Positions 35,707-44,585 of a stretch of DNA of 56,055 nucleotides are shown piece by piece. A program made the position numbers and the translations under genes. Below the pieces are notes generated by a model. That model saw nothing but the letters and a program-made list of their open reading frames with translations, made no database searches and was not told the DNA's origin. The stretch lies in the NCBI GenBank assembly GCA_018659375.1, contig JABJMO010000023.1:1-56055 (forward strand), read 5' to 3'. Numbering within the stretch: position 1 is the stretch's first letter; every line of letters begins with the position of its first letter. The stretch is from Methanobacteriota archaeon. Its GTDB lineage: Archaea; Thermoplasmatota; Poseidoniia; Poseidoniales; Poseidoniaceae.

Positions 35707-38700
35707 ATGGATAAGAAGAAAATTGGCTTGCTGCTCCTTTTTTCTTTGATATTTTTCCAACTATTTTCACTGTCAGTATCTGCTGAGGGTTCTGGACAGG
35801 CAGGATTTGAAATTATGTATTTAGCGCCGGTTTTTCTTGGATTTTTCGTCGCCCTTATAATGTGGAAATGGTTTATACCAATTCAGTTGGCTAACCTACA
35901 AGTTGCATTTGAAATTGATGATAATTTGTATGAAGTGCATCGTGTAACCAAGGATAATGAAGATGCCAGAGATTTACTTTCAGAAGGGTCCGTGGGATAT
36001 GGGCTAGGTCTCTACATGATGGGTATGACTGGAGTATTGATACTAATTGGTGAGTTCCTTTTTGACCCAGATTATTTTTACACTCCTAATCTTTATCTAA
36101 TTGCCGTATTGGTTGGAATTCCAATTTTGATTTCGCCTTGGGAAACAATGAATGCTCAGCTATCCAAGAACCGTAGCCAAGTTAACAAGAGTGCGATAGT
36201 TGGTTTCTTTCGGCGTACTTTTACGCTTTTCATTTTAGTTGGAATCACCATTGCTTCGCTATTGTATGGTCTGCAAGAATCAGATGGAGGAGTAATCGAA
36301 CCATTTTGGTTGGCACTTGCAATGTTAGTATTTATGTCTCCAACAATTTTTGCCTATGGTCGGATTATGGGTGCTTCTTGGAATATGCTGCTTATCGGGA
36401 AATGGCGTACTGCTAACGGCAAGAAAAACCCAATCGACCCTGACAAGCCAAGAATATTAAATAGATTCTTCTCGTTACTGCTAGTTATCTTTCTAATAAC
36501 TATGCCTATTACTGCACTTAATGGCATAGTGACCGTCTTACACATTTTACTCAATAATCCTGATAACTCTGCGGAAGTCCTCAACTATGGTGGTATTATT
36601 GGGTATTCAATATACGAAAGAATTGACCTGATATCAGAAATCTTATTCCATTGGGAATTTATCAAAAGTATGCCTCAGTTCCTATCGCTTTACTTGTCGT
36701 TAAATATAGCAATCGTAGGACTTGCTTTCATTTTTGAATTGACTAGAAACCTTATGCTTGGTGGCCAAAGTTTCGGCGGAGTGTTTGGTGTGATAATAGA
36801 TAATCCGAGAGATATTAGATCTGAAGTTGCCGCTCAAACCCGGCAACTGAAATTTGCTTTTGCAGGATTCTCTGGGTACACAGTCTTACTTTTGTTACTT
36901 GTTTGTTACAAAGAATTTGGTAGTTTAATGCCTTTTACCGATACCCTCGAAAAGAATAATTTTGATGAAGGTATGCGTTTACTGGCAACCTGGATGTTTA
37001 TTGCGGTGGGACAATTTGTGTTCTTACTTACATGGTTGGTATCAATAATCAGATTTGGTCACTTGAAAAATTTAAAGTTTGACCTCAATCCTGACGAAAG
37101 GCGTGAAGGTGCCGTAAAGATAGCTGGTGGAGACTGGATGAGGACTTTAGTCGACGAGGCAGCACTGGAAGAGGACCTTGATTCACTTATTAGATTCCAA
37201 CGCCGTAGTCTTACGGGTGACGAATCTGTAATCCGTTTCGAGAAGGGACGTGCTAGGATGTGGGAATTGGCTTTGAGAGGTCTTTGGCCTTCTGCTATAG
37301 AAGAAGCAAAAAAAATACTTGCTCAATCTGGTGGTGATGATGATGTCGCTAGAATGATTATCGCAACTGGTCACATGGCTTCACGTAGACTTGATGCAGC
37401 TAGAGATGCACTATATGGTCTCGAGCAACCTGAAGGATATGATGAACCAGAACTACTTGCTTTTGTTTGTGAATGGTTGGACCCATGGAGTGGTAATGTC
37501 TCAGAAGACGATTTCTGGGACTGGGAAAATAATTCTTGTATCAATCATTTACAACATTTAACTCAAATGATTAGAGGTTGGAATCCTAAACCTAATAATG
37601 ACTTCTTAAACAAAGATAGGCTCTCTAGAAATGCTCAATTGTCCATGATTTCACTAATGCGAGCGCAAAGAATGCATGACGATGCGTTAGAAATTTCTCT
37701 AAAATTAGTTAGGGCAGATCCAACGGGAGTGCGACCTAGGATTGCAGCTTCATTATGCTTAATCGACAAAGGTGACTGGCACAGTGCTCGTTCAATAATG
37801 GCAGAACTTAATGAAAGTGACAAATATGATCCAAGAGTCATGGCACTTTCAGCAATTCTTGGCCAGCCAGTTGATGCAGATGAGTTTGAGGTAGCATTAG
37901 TTAACGGAGAAGGTAAGTCAATGAAGAAATGGATTAATCAAGCACCTTGTAATTCCGTAGCGGCACTTGATGTTAAAGGCGGTGTGGATGAGGCAATTAA
38001 TGCTAATCTATTGATTACTGCTCATGAAGCAACAAGAAAGCAAATGACCCCCCGGTATCAATCTGGAAAATTATCATTTGTGTTTAATTTCTTTATACTT
38101 GTACCGTTTTGGTTCCTGCTTGGCATATACATATTCACAGAAATTGGTCAAGTGGAAGGTTTAATCTCCACTGCTATACTACTCACTACCCATTCGACCA
38201 GTCGCAGAGTTTTACGGCAACAGAGGAAATTAATTAGACACCGAGATCAAAAGGCCATGGTCGCTTATGCCAAGCGAATGAAACGCTTCAAAGTAGTTCC
38301 TAAAAGAGATAATATCCCAGTTGGAACTCACTTACTTTTGTCTGGTATATTAGTGTCGGTGAATGGAGTAGTGCTAGATATCGGACTTCCGGGATGGATG
38401 ACCGAACATTTACCCAATGAGCCAGATAAAGCGATTAAATCAAGATTGAAAAGACGCAGCAATAAATTGGTGAAATCCCGCCCTCCAAGACTAAAACCAT
38501 TAGGTGATGGTTGGTGGTTAAAGCGTCCTAAAGAAGACGAATCAGATATTCCAGTATTGGAACGATTAATTGGCAAGGTGGCTTATCGCGGCAGAGCAGG
38601 ATATATCGATCGAAAGAAGGGAGTGGGGGCGAGACCAACCGGCAAGATACCAGGAAAAGCTCGTCCTGCCCATACTTTAGATTTATCAAAACGAGGTATT

Positions 38701-38811
38701 CCAACTAATACAATCATCTCAGAAAGGAATTCGAGCAAGCCAAAATTTGAACCTAAATCAAAAGTTCAAACTTCTAGGAGACCACCATCTCGAAGGAAAA
38801 AAAATAATTAA
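35707..38811 (+). CDS. Unknown large membrane protein with helical repeat domain, about 1034 aa
   Basis: No family recognised. A signal peptide or first helix (KKIGLLLLFSLIFFQLFSLS) is followed by about nine more hydrophobic segments up to residue 460, for example MYLAPVFLGFFVALIMW, LYLIAVLVGIPILIS and FSLLLVIFLITMPITAL. Residues about 470-770 form a soluble alpha-helical region resembling TPR-like repeats (LALRGLWPSAIEEAKKIL, MIIATGHMASRRLDAARDAL, LMRAQRMHDDALEISLKLV). One or two hydrophobic segments follow (FNFFILVPFWFLLGIYIF), then a strongly basic tail of about 190 residues ending SRRPPSRRKKNN. ATG 35707 is used; the frame is open from TTG 35683. Sits 44 bases before glyA. Confidence 0.75.
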   Translation: MDKKKIGLLLLFSLIFFQLFSLSVSAEGSGQAGFEIMYLAPVFLGFFVALIMWKWFIPIQLANLQVAFEIDDNLYEVHRVTKDNEDARDLLSEGSVGYGLGLYMMGMTGVLILIGEFLFDPDYFYTPNLYLIAVLVGIPILISPWETMNAQLSKNRSQVNKSAIVGFFRRTFTLFILVGITIASLLYGLQESDGGVIEPFWLALAMLVFMSPTIFAYGRIMGASWNMLLIGKWRTANGKKNPIDPDKPRILNRFFSLLLVIFLITMPITALNGIVTVLHILLNNPDNSAEVLNYGGIIGYSIYERIDLISEILFHWEFIKSMPQFLSLYLSLNIAIVGLAFIFELTRNLMLGGQSFGGVFGVIIDNPRDIRSEVAAQTRQLKFAFAGFSGYTVLLLLLVCYKEFGSLMPFTDTLEKNNFDEGMRLLATWMFIAVGQFVFLLTWLVSIIRFGHLKNLKFDLNPDERREGAVKIAGGDWMRTLVDEAALEEDLDSLIRFQRRSLTGDESVIRFEKGRARMWELALRGLWPSAIEEAKKILAQSGGDDDVARMIIATGHMASRRLDAARDALYGLEQPEGYDEPELLAFVCEWLDPWSGNVSEDDFWDWENNSCINHLQHLTQMIRGWNPKPNNDFLNKDRLSRNAQLSMISLMRAQRMHDDALEISLKLVRADPTGVRPRIAASLCLIDKGDWHSARSIMAELNESDKYDPRVMALSAILGQPVDADEFEVALVNGEGKSMKKWINQAPCNSVAALDVKGGVDEAINANLLITAHEATRKQMTPRYQSGKLSFVFNFFILVPFWFLLGIYIFTEIGQVEGLISTAILLTTHSTSRRVLRQQRKLIRHRDQKAMVAYAKRMKRFKVVPKRDNIPVGTHLLLSGILVSVNGVVLDIGLPGWMTEHLPNEPDKAIKSRLKRRSNKLVKSRPPRLKPLGDGWWLKRPKEDESDIPVLERLIGKVAYRGRAGYIDRKKGVGARPTGKIPGKARPAHTLDLSKRGIPTNTIISERNSSKPKFEPKSKVQTSRRPPSRRKKNN

Positions 38812-38855
38812 CGGGTAATCAATTTGTTCAAAGACCTAGTTGCCTACCCCGGTCT

Positions 38856-40169
38856 ATGACTGATATACCGGGTGCTTGGAAACCCAAAAATGAAACATTA
38901 GCTAAAGCCAACACAGTAATGGAGGCTGCTAAAGCAAGCGGTGATTTATATAGAAATGGCCTTGGTATGATTGCGTCTGAAAATATAATTTCTCCAATGG
39001 TGCAAAAAATAGTTTCTAGTGACTTACACGGTAGATATGCTGAAGGTTTGCCAGGTAAAAGGTATTATCAAGGCTGTGATGACTTTGATACCATTGAAAG
39101 TTTAGGGATTTCTTTAGCGAAACAAGTCTTTGGCGCACAATTTGTTAACATCCAATCAACTTCAGGAACGGTTTCTAATATTGCAGCTCTAAAGGCGCTT
39201 GCCAAACCAGGCGACAAGATTACAGCAGTCTCTACGGCAGATGGTGGCCACATTTCCCATGCGAGAATGGGGGCTGTCGGATTAAGAGATCTAGATTTGT
39301 CTACCTATCCTTGGGATATTGACCGTATGGAACCAGATATTGACGGAGCATGCAAATTAATTCGTGAAATCAGTCCTAAAGTTTGCCTGATAGGTCAGTC
39401 TGTATTTTTATTTCCTACTCCGCTTAAAGAAATCGCCGCTGCCGCACATGAAGTTGGAGCATCCGTAATGTATGATGGTGCCCACGTACTTGGTCTGATT
39501 GCTGGAGGTCAATTTCAAGATCCCCTCCGAGAGGGTGCAGATATAATGACTGGTTCATCGCACAAAACTTTCCCTGGTCCGCAAGGAGGTTTCTTACTCT
39601 CCTCATCTGAGGATGAAAAAATGCAAAAGAAACTCAATAATGCGATTTTTCCAGGTGTTTGTTCATCTTATCACTTACATCACGTGGCTGGAAAAGTAGT
39701 CGCTCTAGCAGAATTTGAGGAATATGGTGAGGCATATGCCAAAGATATTGTGCAGAATTCTCGAGCATTGGCTGAATCATTGGCTGCTGAAGGATTTGAT
39801 GTACTTGCTGAATCAAGGAATTATACCGCTTCACATCAAGTTCTGACTAGACATGGTGATACAGACTCTGGTGCGGGTGCTAAAGCTGCCAAAACCTTAG
39901 AAGACGTTGGTATCATTACCAACATGAATATGCTCCCAGGTGATACTAAAGCCATGACTCCATCTGGATTAAGACTTGGTGTTCAAGAGTTAACCAGAGT
40001 TGGAATGGGCAAGACTGAGATGGCAGAAGTTGCTAAATTATTTGCTAGAGCCCTTATCCATGGTGAGGATTTGAATCGTGTCAAACAGGATGTTAAAAAC
40101 CTTAAATCTGGTTTTCAAACAATACGATATTGCTTTAACGAAGAAGAGCAATCTGGCTATATTTTATGA
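38856..40169 (+). CDS. glyA: Serine hydroxymethyltransferase
   Basis: PLP enzyme interconverting serine and glycine with transfer of a one-carbon unit to a pterin. Key segments: MIASENIISPMVQ, GLPGKRYYQGCDDFD, VMYDGAHVLGLIAGG and the Schiff-base lysine in TGSSHKTFPGPQGG. Length of 437 is in the normal range. Archaeal enzymes may use tetrahydromethanopterin or folate; the sequence does not tell which. The gene starts at ATG 38856 after a gap of 44 bases and is followed by two small unknown genes reading the same way. Confidence 0.95.
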   Translation: MTDIPGAWKPKNETLAKANTVMEAAKASGDLYRNGLGMIASENIISPMVQKIVSSDLHGRYAEGLPGKRYYQGCDDFDTIESLGISLAKQVFGAQFVNIQSTSGTVSNIAALKALAKPGDKITAVSTADGGHISHARMGAVGLRDLDLSTYPWDIDRMEPDIDGACKLIREISPKVCLIGQSVFLFPTPLKEIAAAAHEVGASVMYDGAHVLGLIAGGQFQDPLREGADIMTGSSHKTFPGPQGGFLLSSSEDEKMQKKLNNAIFPGVCSSYHLHHVAGKVVALAEFEEYGEAYAKDIVQNSRALAESLAAEGFDVLAESRNYTASHQVLTRHGDTDSGAGAKAAKTLEDVGIITNMNMLPGDTKAMTPSGLRLGVQELTRVGMGKTEMAEVAKLFARALIHGEDLNRVKQDVKNLKSGFQTIRYCFNEEEQSGYIL

Positions 40170-40178
40170 TGTGTAATT

Positions 40179-40460
40179 ATGCCACTTGTAGAGGATAATA
40201 TCGACACTCATGATGAACACTTAACCGTAACATTTTGGGACAGGTTTAGTCTTCAGAAGTCAGGTGGGATTATCGATGATAACGGAAATACATGGGTCAT
40301 ATTCCATGAAGATGAGTTTAACATGCTCATCTATCACTATGAATCAATAATCTCATCACCAGTCGGTAGAATATTGCATAATTCTGCAGCCGATTCGTTG
40401 GAATTGATAAACGCTGATTTGCATACTATTAGGCGGAAATTTTTCGGCAGAAAAGATTGA
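40179..40460 (+). CDS. Unknown protein, 93 aa
   Basis: No family recognised. Acidic start (MPLVEDNIDTHDEHLT), then a likely beta-rich part (VTFWDRF, GGIIDDNGNTWVIFHEDEF) and a helical end with a basic finish (ADLHTIRRKFFGRKD). No cysteine, signal peptide or membrane segment. It begins nine bases after the glyA stop and its TGA stop at 40458 overlaps a possible TTG start of the next gene, so glyA and both unknown genes look like one transcription unit. Confidence 0.65.
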   Translation: MPLVEDNIDTHDEHLTVTFWDRFSLQKSGGIIDDNGNTWVIFHEDEFNMLIYHYESIISSPVGRILHNSAADSLELINADLHTIRRKFFGRKD

Positions 40461-40465
40461 ATAAA

Positions 40466-41254
40466 ATGCTGATAGATGCTTGGAAATTATGTGGCTGGGG
40501 AACAAATAGTTTTCATGACTCTACTATCAAAACCAATGTTTTTGCCTCAGTTGCCGCAGGATTTTATTTATCAACAGTAGAATTACTGGAAAGCTGTCGC
40601 TACAAACTTGAATGGTCACAGCAATCTAATCATATAATTAATTTTAATCGCCTAACAGCAAACAATGAAATGCCTCCTCCCAACTTGCTCAAGTCTATTC
40701 CATGGGCTTACCAAAATGATTTATCAGGTGGCATAATTGATAGTGAGGTAAAACTCGAATCGCATGAATTGGGTTGGTCTATCGAAGGGCGTACATCGTT
40801 TCTATTGCCTTGCGATTTTTTTAATCGAGTGATATTCAATTCCTCGGGCTTTGTTAAGCAGTTTCCTCAAAATATACTAGAAAGATGGGATTTAGTTGGT
40901 TTTGACATGGTATACTCAAACGGATTAATCGCTATGCTTGAGGCTTCAAAAGAGGTCTTTCTTTCAAATGATAATTTCGTTTACCTTAGGGATGAAAGAG
41001 ATTGGAGTAAAACAATTGCCAATCATATGACATACTTTGGCTATGCTGCTCCAATGCTTACTAAACAAGACCAATCTTCAACGAATTTCGAAATGAATTT
41101 AAGTCCTAGTCTACCATTGTCTCTAGGCAAACTAGTAGGTCTTTGGGAAAGAGCCAACGGGAAGACTGCGAAGTGTCGAATAGTGTTGTCTAGCCAAAGC
41201 GTAAAACTTGAAATATCTCCTTTGCTAACATTTGTTTTGGAAGATTCAAATTAG
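40466..41254 (+). CDS. Unknown protein, 262 aa
   Basis: No family recognised. Begins MLIDAWKLCGWGTNSFHDS; mixed alpha/beta with aromatic-rich segments (LKSIPWAYQNDLSGGIID, FLLPCDFFNRVIFNSSGFV, FVYLRDERDWSKTIANHM). No transmembrane helix or clear nucleotide-binding motif. The start at ATG 40466 is used; TTG 40457 would overlap the upstream stop. Read with the 93-residue protein it may form a two-component unit of unknown function, possibly a pair of interacting proteins; this is inference from overlap only. Confidence 0.65.
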   Translation: MLIDAWKLCGWGTNSFHDSTIKTNVFASVAAGFYLSTVELLESCRYKLEWSQQSNHIINFNRLTANNEMPPPNLLKSIPWAYQNDLSGGIIDSEVKLESHELGWSIEGRTSFLLPCDFFNRVIFNSSGFVKQFPQNILERWDLVGFDMVYSNGLIAMLEASKEVFLSNDNFVYLRDERDWSKTIANHMTYFGYAAPMLTKQDQSSTNFEMNLSPSLPLSLGKLVGLWERANGKTAKCRIVLSSQSVKLEISPLLTFVLEDSN

Positions 41255-41270
41255 GTCAAGTATGGTTAAC

Positions 41271-41287
41271 CTCTATAACCCATAGAG
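41271..41287. repeat. Inverted repeat upstream of the TSP3 surface protein
   Basis: CTCTAT (41271-41276) and ATAGAG (41282-41287) form a perfect six-base-pair repeat around AACCC, about 40 bases before the ATG at 41327. It may be an RNA hairpin at the end of the upstream unit or an operator; no T-run follows, so a terminator is less likely. Confidence 0.35.
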
Positions 41288-41326
41288 TTAGACCTTGGTA
41301 TACCGGCGCTCAGCCAAGTGATTGTC

Positions 41327-44300
41327 ATGTCTTTGAATCCTAATCAGATGGCCTATGTTGCGATTGTCTCAACCCTAATATTTGGCTCGATATTTGTTGG
41401 TGTTTCAGGGGTACTACAAACCAGCGAGGGTTTGGGTAACTTTGATAGTGCAGTGGAGGAAGATATCATCGGTGATGGAATTACCACCAATGAAGCCGAA
41501 GACTTTGACGAAGATGGCCTTGCTGATATTTTAGAAAGAACTCAATACGGTACAGATCCAACAAATAAGGATACAGATGGTGATGGAATGTCTGATGGCT
41601 GGGAAGTCGAACATGGTTTAAATCCTTTAGATGACGGTGAATCTGACCCACTTGAACAAGATCCTGGTGAAGCTGATATCACTGATGCAGAACAAGAGAA
41701 TGAAACAGATTCTTGGCCAGACCCAAATCAAGGGCCAAATGGTGACCCAGATAACGATGGGCTAACTAATCAACAAGAACAGGAATTAGAAACAGATCCT
41801 CAGCGTTCTGATACAGATAACGACGGACTGAACGATAAGTGGGAGTCAGTCTTTATGACTGAAGTCGAAATCCCAGGTGGTTCATTTACCTTATTTGACC
41901 CACTGAATGGAAACTGGGATTGTGTTTTGCTGACTGCAGATATCAAAATAATGCTAACAGAAAAATATAATCTAGATGAGACGACTCCAACTTGGGAAGA
42001 ATTGGGTAATAGTTTTGATCAACACTCATGTGATAATGTTTTAGATTTTGACAATGACGGTTTGGCTAATTTCCAAGAAGAAACCTTCGGAACAGACCCA
42101 ACTGCTCAAGATTCTGATGGTGATTTATTATCCGATGCAGAAGAAATATCGCGAGTAAACTTACAACTGACTAGAGCTGTAGGGATTTTCAAGAGTTTTG
42201 ACCGGAATGGTCAAGATATATACCGAAATTGTAATGAACAAATTAGGGAAGACAACAGTCAAACGTTTGAATTCCCCGCACCGTTTATGGATAAAAATAA
42301 CTCATGGTTTTATCTTGATGACGATAATGATGGATTATTAAATGGTCCGTCTGATTGGGATTCTGATGGAGATGGAATGCCAGACGGATATGAATACTGT
42401 TATTCGATATATCCTGAACAAAATGTCATCACTGCCCTTAAACTAACTTCGCTGGAACAAGGTGATGTACTTAGTCCTAGCAATCCGTCAGATGGTTTCT
42501 TTGATTGGGATGATGACGGTCTAAATAACTTAGAGGAATATGGCTCTGCACTAATATTTGGGGCAGAGAACTTCACCTCACCGTGGCAAGAGGATACAGA
42601 TATTGATGGTATGCCTGACGGATGGGAAACGAACAATGGTTTGAACCCGAGAGACAGCAGTAACGGCGATAAAGACCCAGACATGGATGGATGGGACAAA
42701 GACGGTGATGGCTCTGCAGTATACGAAAATTTAGTGTTTAACACTAGAGTCACTCAAATCAAGAAAACCATTGGCGACACTGTTGCTGAGGGTGAAACAG
42801 TAGTTAGAGCTGAATATACTAAAGCAGGTGGCCAAACTGAACCAGTTAACATAAAAGCAACATCATCCGGTACTATCTACCAAATGTATGTATCAGTAGA
42901 TCAAATAATAACATCTAGAGATACTGTGTGGTTCGTTGTAGTAGAGGATAACGAGCGATTTACTAATCAGGATGAATACGAGGCTAAGTTCAAGAACAAC
43001 GAGCCGTTTGATGAAAATGGTCAACCAAATTTGATTATTGGACGTTCAACAGACCCTATGGATTCAGATACGGATAATGACGGATTAATAGACGGTATTG
43101 AAGTATTTGGCTGGGAAATATTGGTGGTTAATCGCGGTGTTGAGATAACACTTGTAGTATCTGACCCCGGTCTTGCAGACACAGATTCAGATGGTTTGTC
43201 TGATTTCTTAGAGTATTCTTCACTGTGTGACTCAGGCTCAAATGCTTCTAATCCAGATACCGACGGTGATGGTTTAGACGATCAATTTGAAGCAACCGGT
43301 GGTGGAGGTACATTACAATGGCCAGTTGGTGGTGGAGATGCATACACTACAAGTCCGTGTGCCTTTGACACAGACAATGATGGTTTGGAAGATGGTGAAG
43401 AGGTAATCGTTGGGAAAGATGGATTTTTGACCCATGCTAATAATTCAGATACAGATGGTGATGGTCTAAAGGATGGTAATGAAGTTCTTTACATTCCACG
43501 CCCATTCCAAGAGCAAACTCATCCACTGCTAAACGATACAGATGCAGATGGCATGCTTGATGGATGGGAGATGCAAGTTCAATCTGAGGAAGATAATACC
43601 AATTCCCACAGTTTGTGGGTCGCAACGAGTTCTTGGAATCTTCCTAACTGTGTCCCAACTCAAACCAACAATTGTGCGAAGAGCCCAGGTGGTTACATTT
43701 GGATTAATACCTTGGGTGGCTTCATACAAGAGAAACAATTTGAGATTTCGGAAATGAATTTATCTGGATTTAGTGTTCCTAATAATCTATTATGTGATTG
43801 TAATGGAAGGTGGGCACTTGACCCGTCCGACCAGTCCAGTATAAGTCGACTTCCTGATGCTACTTACGATATTGACAATGATTCACTCATGAACGGTGCT
43901 GAGGCGCCAGATAAATGGAATACAAATCCTGTAGACAAAGACTCTGATGGCGATTTATTGTTTGATGGCTGGGAAGTAAAATATTCACAGTATGCTATTG
44001 AATCTGGATTGGTTGATAATGCTAGTTTAACGGCTTTCGGTGCTAGAGGAGTCCTAGATCCATCCATGATTGACAGTGACCTAGATGGTGTAGATGACGG
44101 TCAAGAAGACCCCGATGATGATGGTTTGAACCAAACTGGCTTACTAAAGCGATATTGCCCAGGGTATAATGATCCTTCCAATGCAGAATGCCACATCGAC
44201 ATTAATACTCCAGACGGTAAGCAATTCTATGACAATCTAGCTAATTACACAAATTATGAGGAGATGCAAAATAATACCAACCCAGTATCCAATGACACTG

Positions 44301-44533
44301 ACGGGGATGAATGGAACGACGGACCGGAGGTATATTTCCAAGACCATGATGATGATGGAATGGCTACAGGTTGGGAATATCATTTTGATTTCGATCCATA
44401 TGACGGCGCTGATCGTATGTTTGATACCGATGGGGATGGACATGTAAACTATTGTGAATACAAGTGGGATACTAATCCTAGGGATCCAGTAAGTTTCCCT
44501 GGCCAAGGTGAACTTTGTGATCCGTTTGCTTGA
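41327..44533 (+). CDS. Secreted or N-anchored calcium-binding surface protein, TSP3-like repeats, about 1068 aa
   Basis: Starts with a hydrophobic signal or anchor helix (MAYVAIVSTLIFGSIFVGVSG). From about residue 60 the protein is a chain of thrombospondin type 3-like Ca-binding motifs of the form DxDxDGxxD: DTDGDGMSDGWEVEHGLNP, DNDGLTNQQEQELETDP, DSDTDNDGLIDGIE, DTDGDGLDDQFE, DTDGDEWNDGPEV and others. Between two repeat blocks (residues about 467-545) is a different segment that looks like a lipoyl/HlyD-type barrel-sandwich fold (IKKTIGDTVAEGETVV to IKATSSGTIYQMYV). No C-terminal anchor or sorting signal is visible (ends GELCDPFA). Strongly acidic. Followed 52 bases later by another surface protein. 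Start ATG 41327 preferred to GTG 41318. Confidence 0.87.
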   Translation: MSLNPNQMAYVAIVSTLIFGSIFVGVSGVLQTSEGLGNFDSAVEEDIIGDGITTNEAEDFDEDGLADILERTQYGTDPTNKDTDGDGMSDGWEVEHGLNPLDDGESDPLEQDPGEADITDAEQENETDSWPDPNQGPNGDPDNDGLTNQQEQELETDPQRSDTDNDGLNDKWESVFMTEVEIPGGSFTLFDPLNGNWDCVLLTADIKIMLTEKYNLDETTPTWEELGNSFDQHSCDNVLDFDNDGLANFQEETFGTDPTAQDSDGDLLSDAEEISRVNLQLTRAVGIFKSFDRNGQDIYRNCNEQIREDNSQTFEFPAPFMDKNNSWFYLDDDNDGLLNGPSDWDSDGDGMPDGYEYCYSIYPEQNVITALKLTSLEQGDVLSPSNPSDGFFDWDDDGLNNLEEYGSALIFGAENFTSPWQEDTDIDGMPDGWETNNGLNPRDSSNGDKDPDMDGWDKDGDGSAVYENLVFNTRVTQIKKTIGDTVAEGETVVRAEYTKAGGQTEPVNIKATSSGTIYQMYVSVDQIITSRDTVWFVVVEDNERFTNQDEYEAKFKNNEPFDENGQPNLIIGRSTDPMDSDTDNDGLIDGIEVFGWEILVVNRGVEITLVVSDPGLADTDSDGLSDFLEYSSLCDSGSNASNPDTDGDGLDDQFEATGGGGTLQWPVGGGDAYTTSPCAFDTDNDGLEDGEEVIVGKDGFLTHANNSDTDGDGLKDGNEVLYIPRPFQEQTHPLLNDTDADGMLDGWEMQVQSEEDNTNSHSLWVATSSWNLPNCVPTQTNNCAKSPGGYIWINTLGGFIQEKQFEISEMNLSGFSVPNNLLCDCNGRWALDPSDQSSISRLPDATYDIDNDSLMNGAEAPDKWNTNPVDKDSDGDLLFDGWEVKYSQYAIESGLVDNASLTAFGARGVLDPSMIDSDLDGVDDGQEDPDDDGLNQTGLLKRYCPGYNDPSNAECHIDINTPDGKQFYDNLANYTNYEEMQNNTNPVSNDTDGDEWNDGPEVYFQDHDDDGMATGWEYHFDFDPYDGADRMFDTDGDGHVNYCEYKWDTNPRDPVSFPGQGELCDPFA

Positions 44534-44585
44534 TTCCTGAACATACAGAGAGAAACTTCTTGACTGTTACTGATTGGTTTAATTT

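Noticed and set aside
42400-42753. 117-codon frame antisense to the TSP3 protein
   Set aside because: Arises from the repeated GAT/GGT codons of the Ca motifs; peptide is low-complexity Ser/Pro.
41500-44520. Repeated short DNA motifs that might suggest a CRISPR or satellite array
   Set aside because: The repetition is at the protein level (DxDxDG) with varied spacing and codon use; there are no identical direct repeats with unique spacers.
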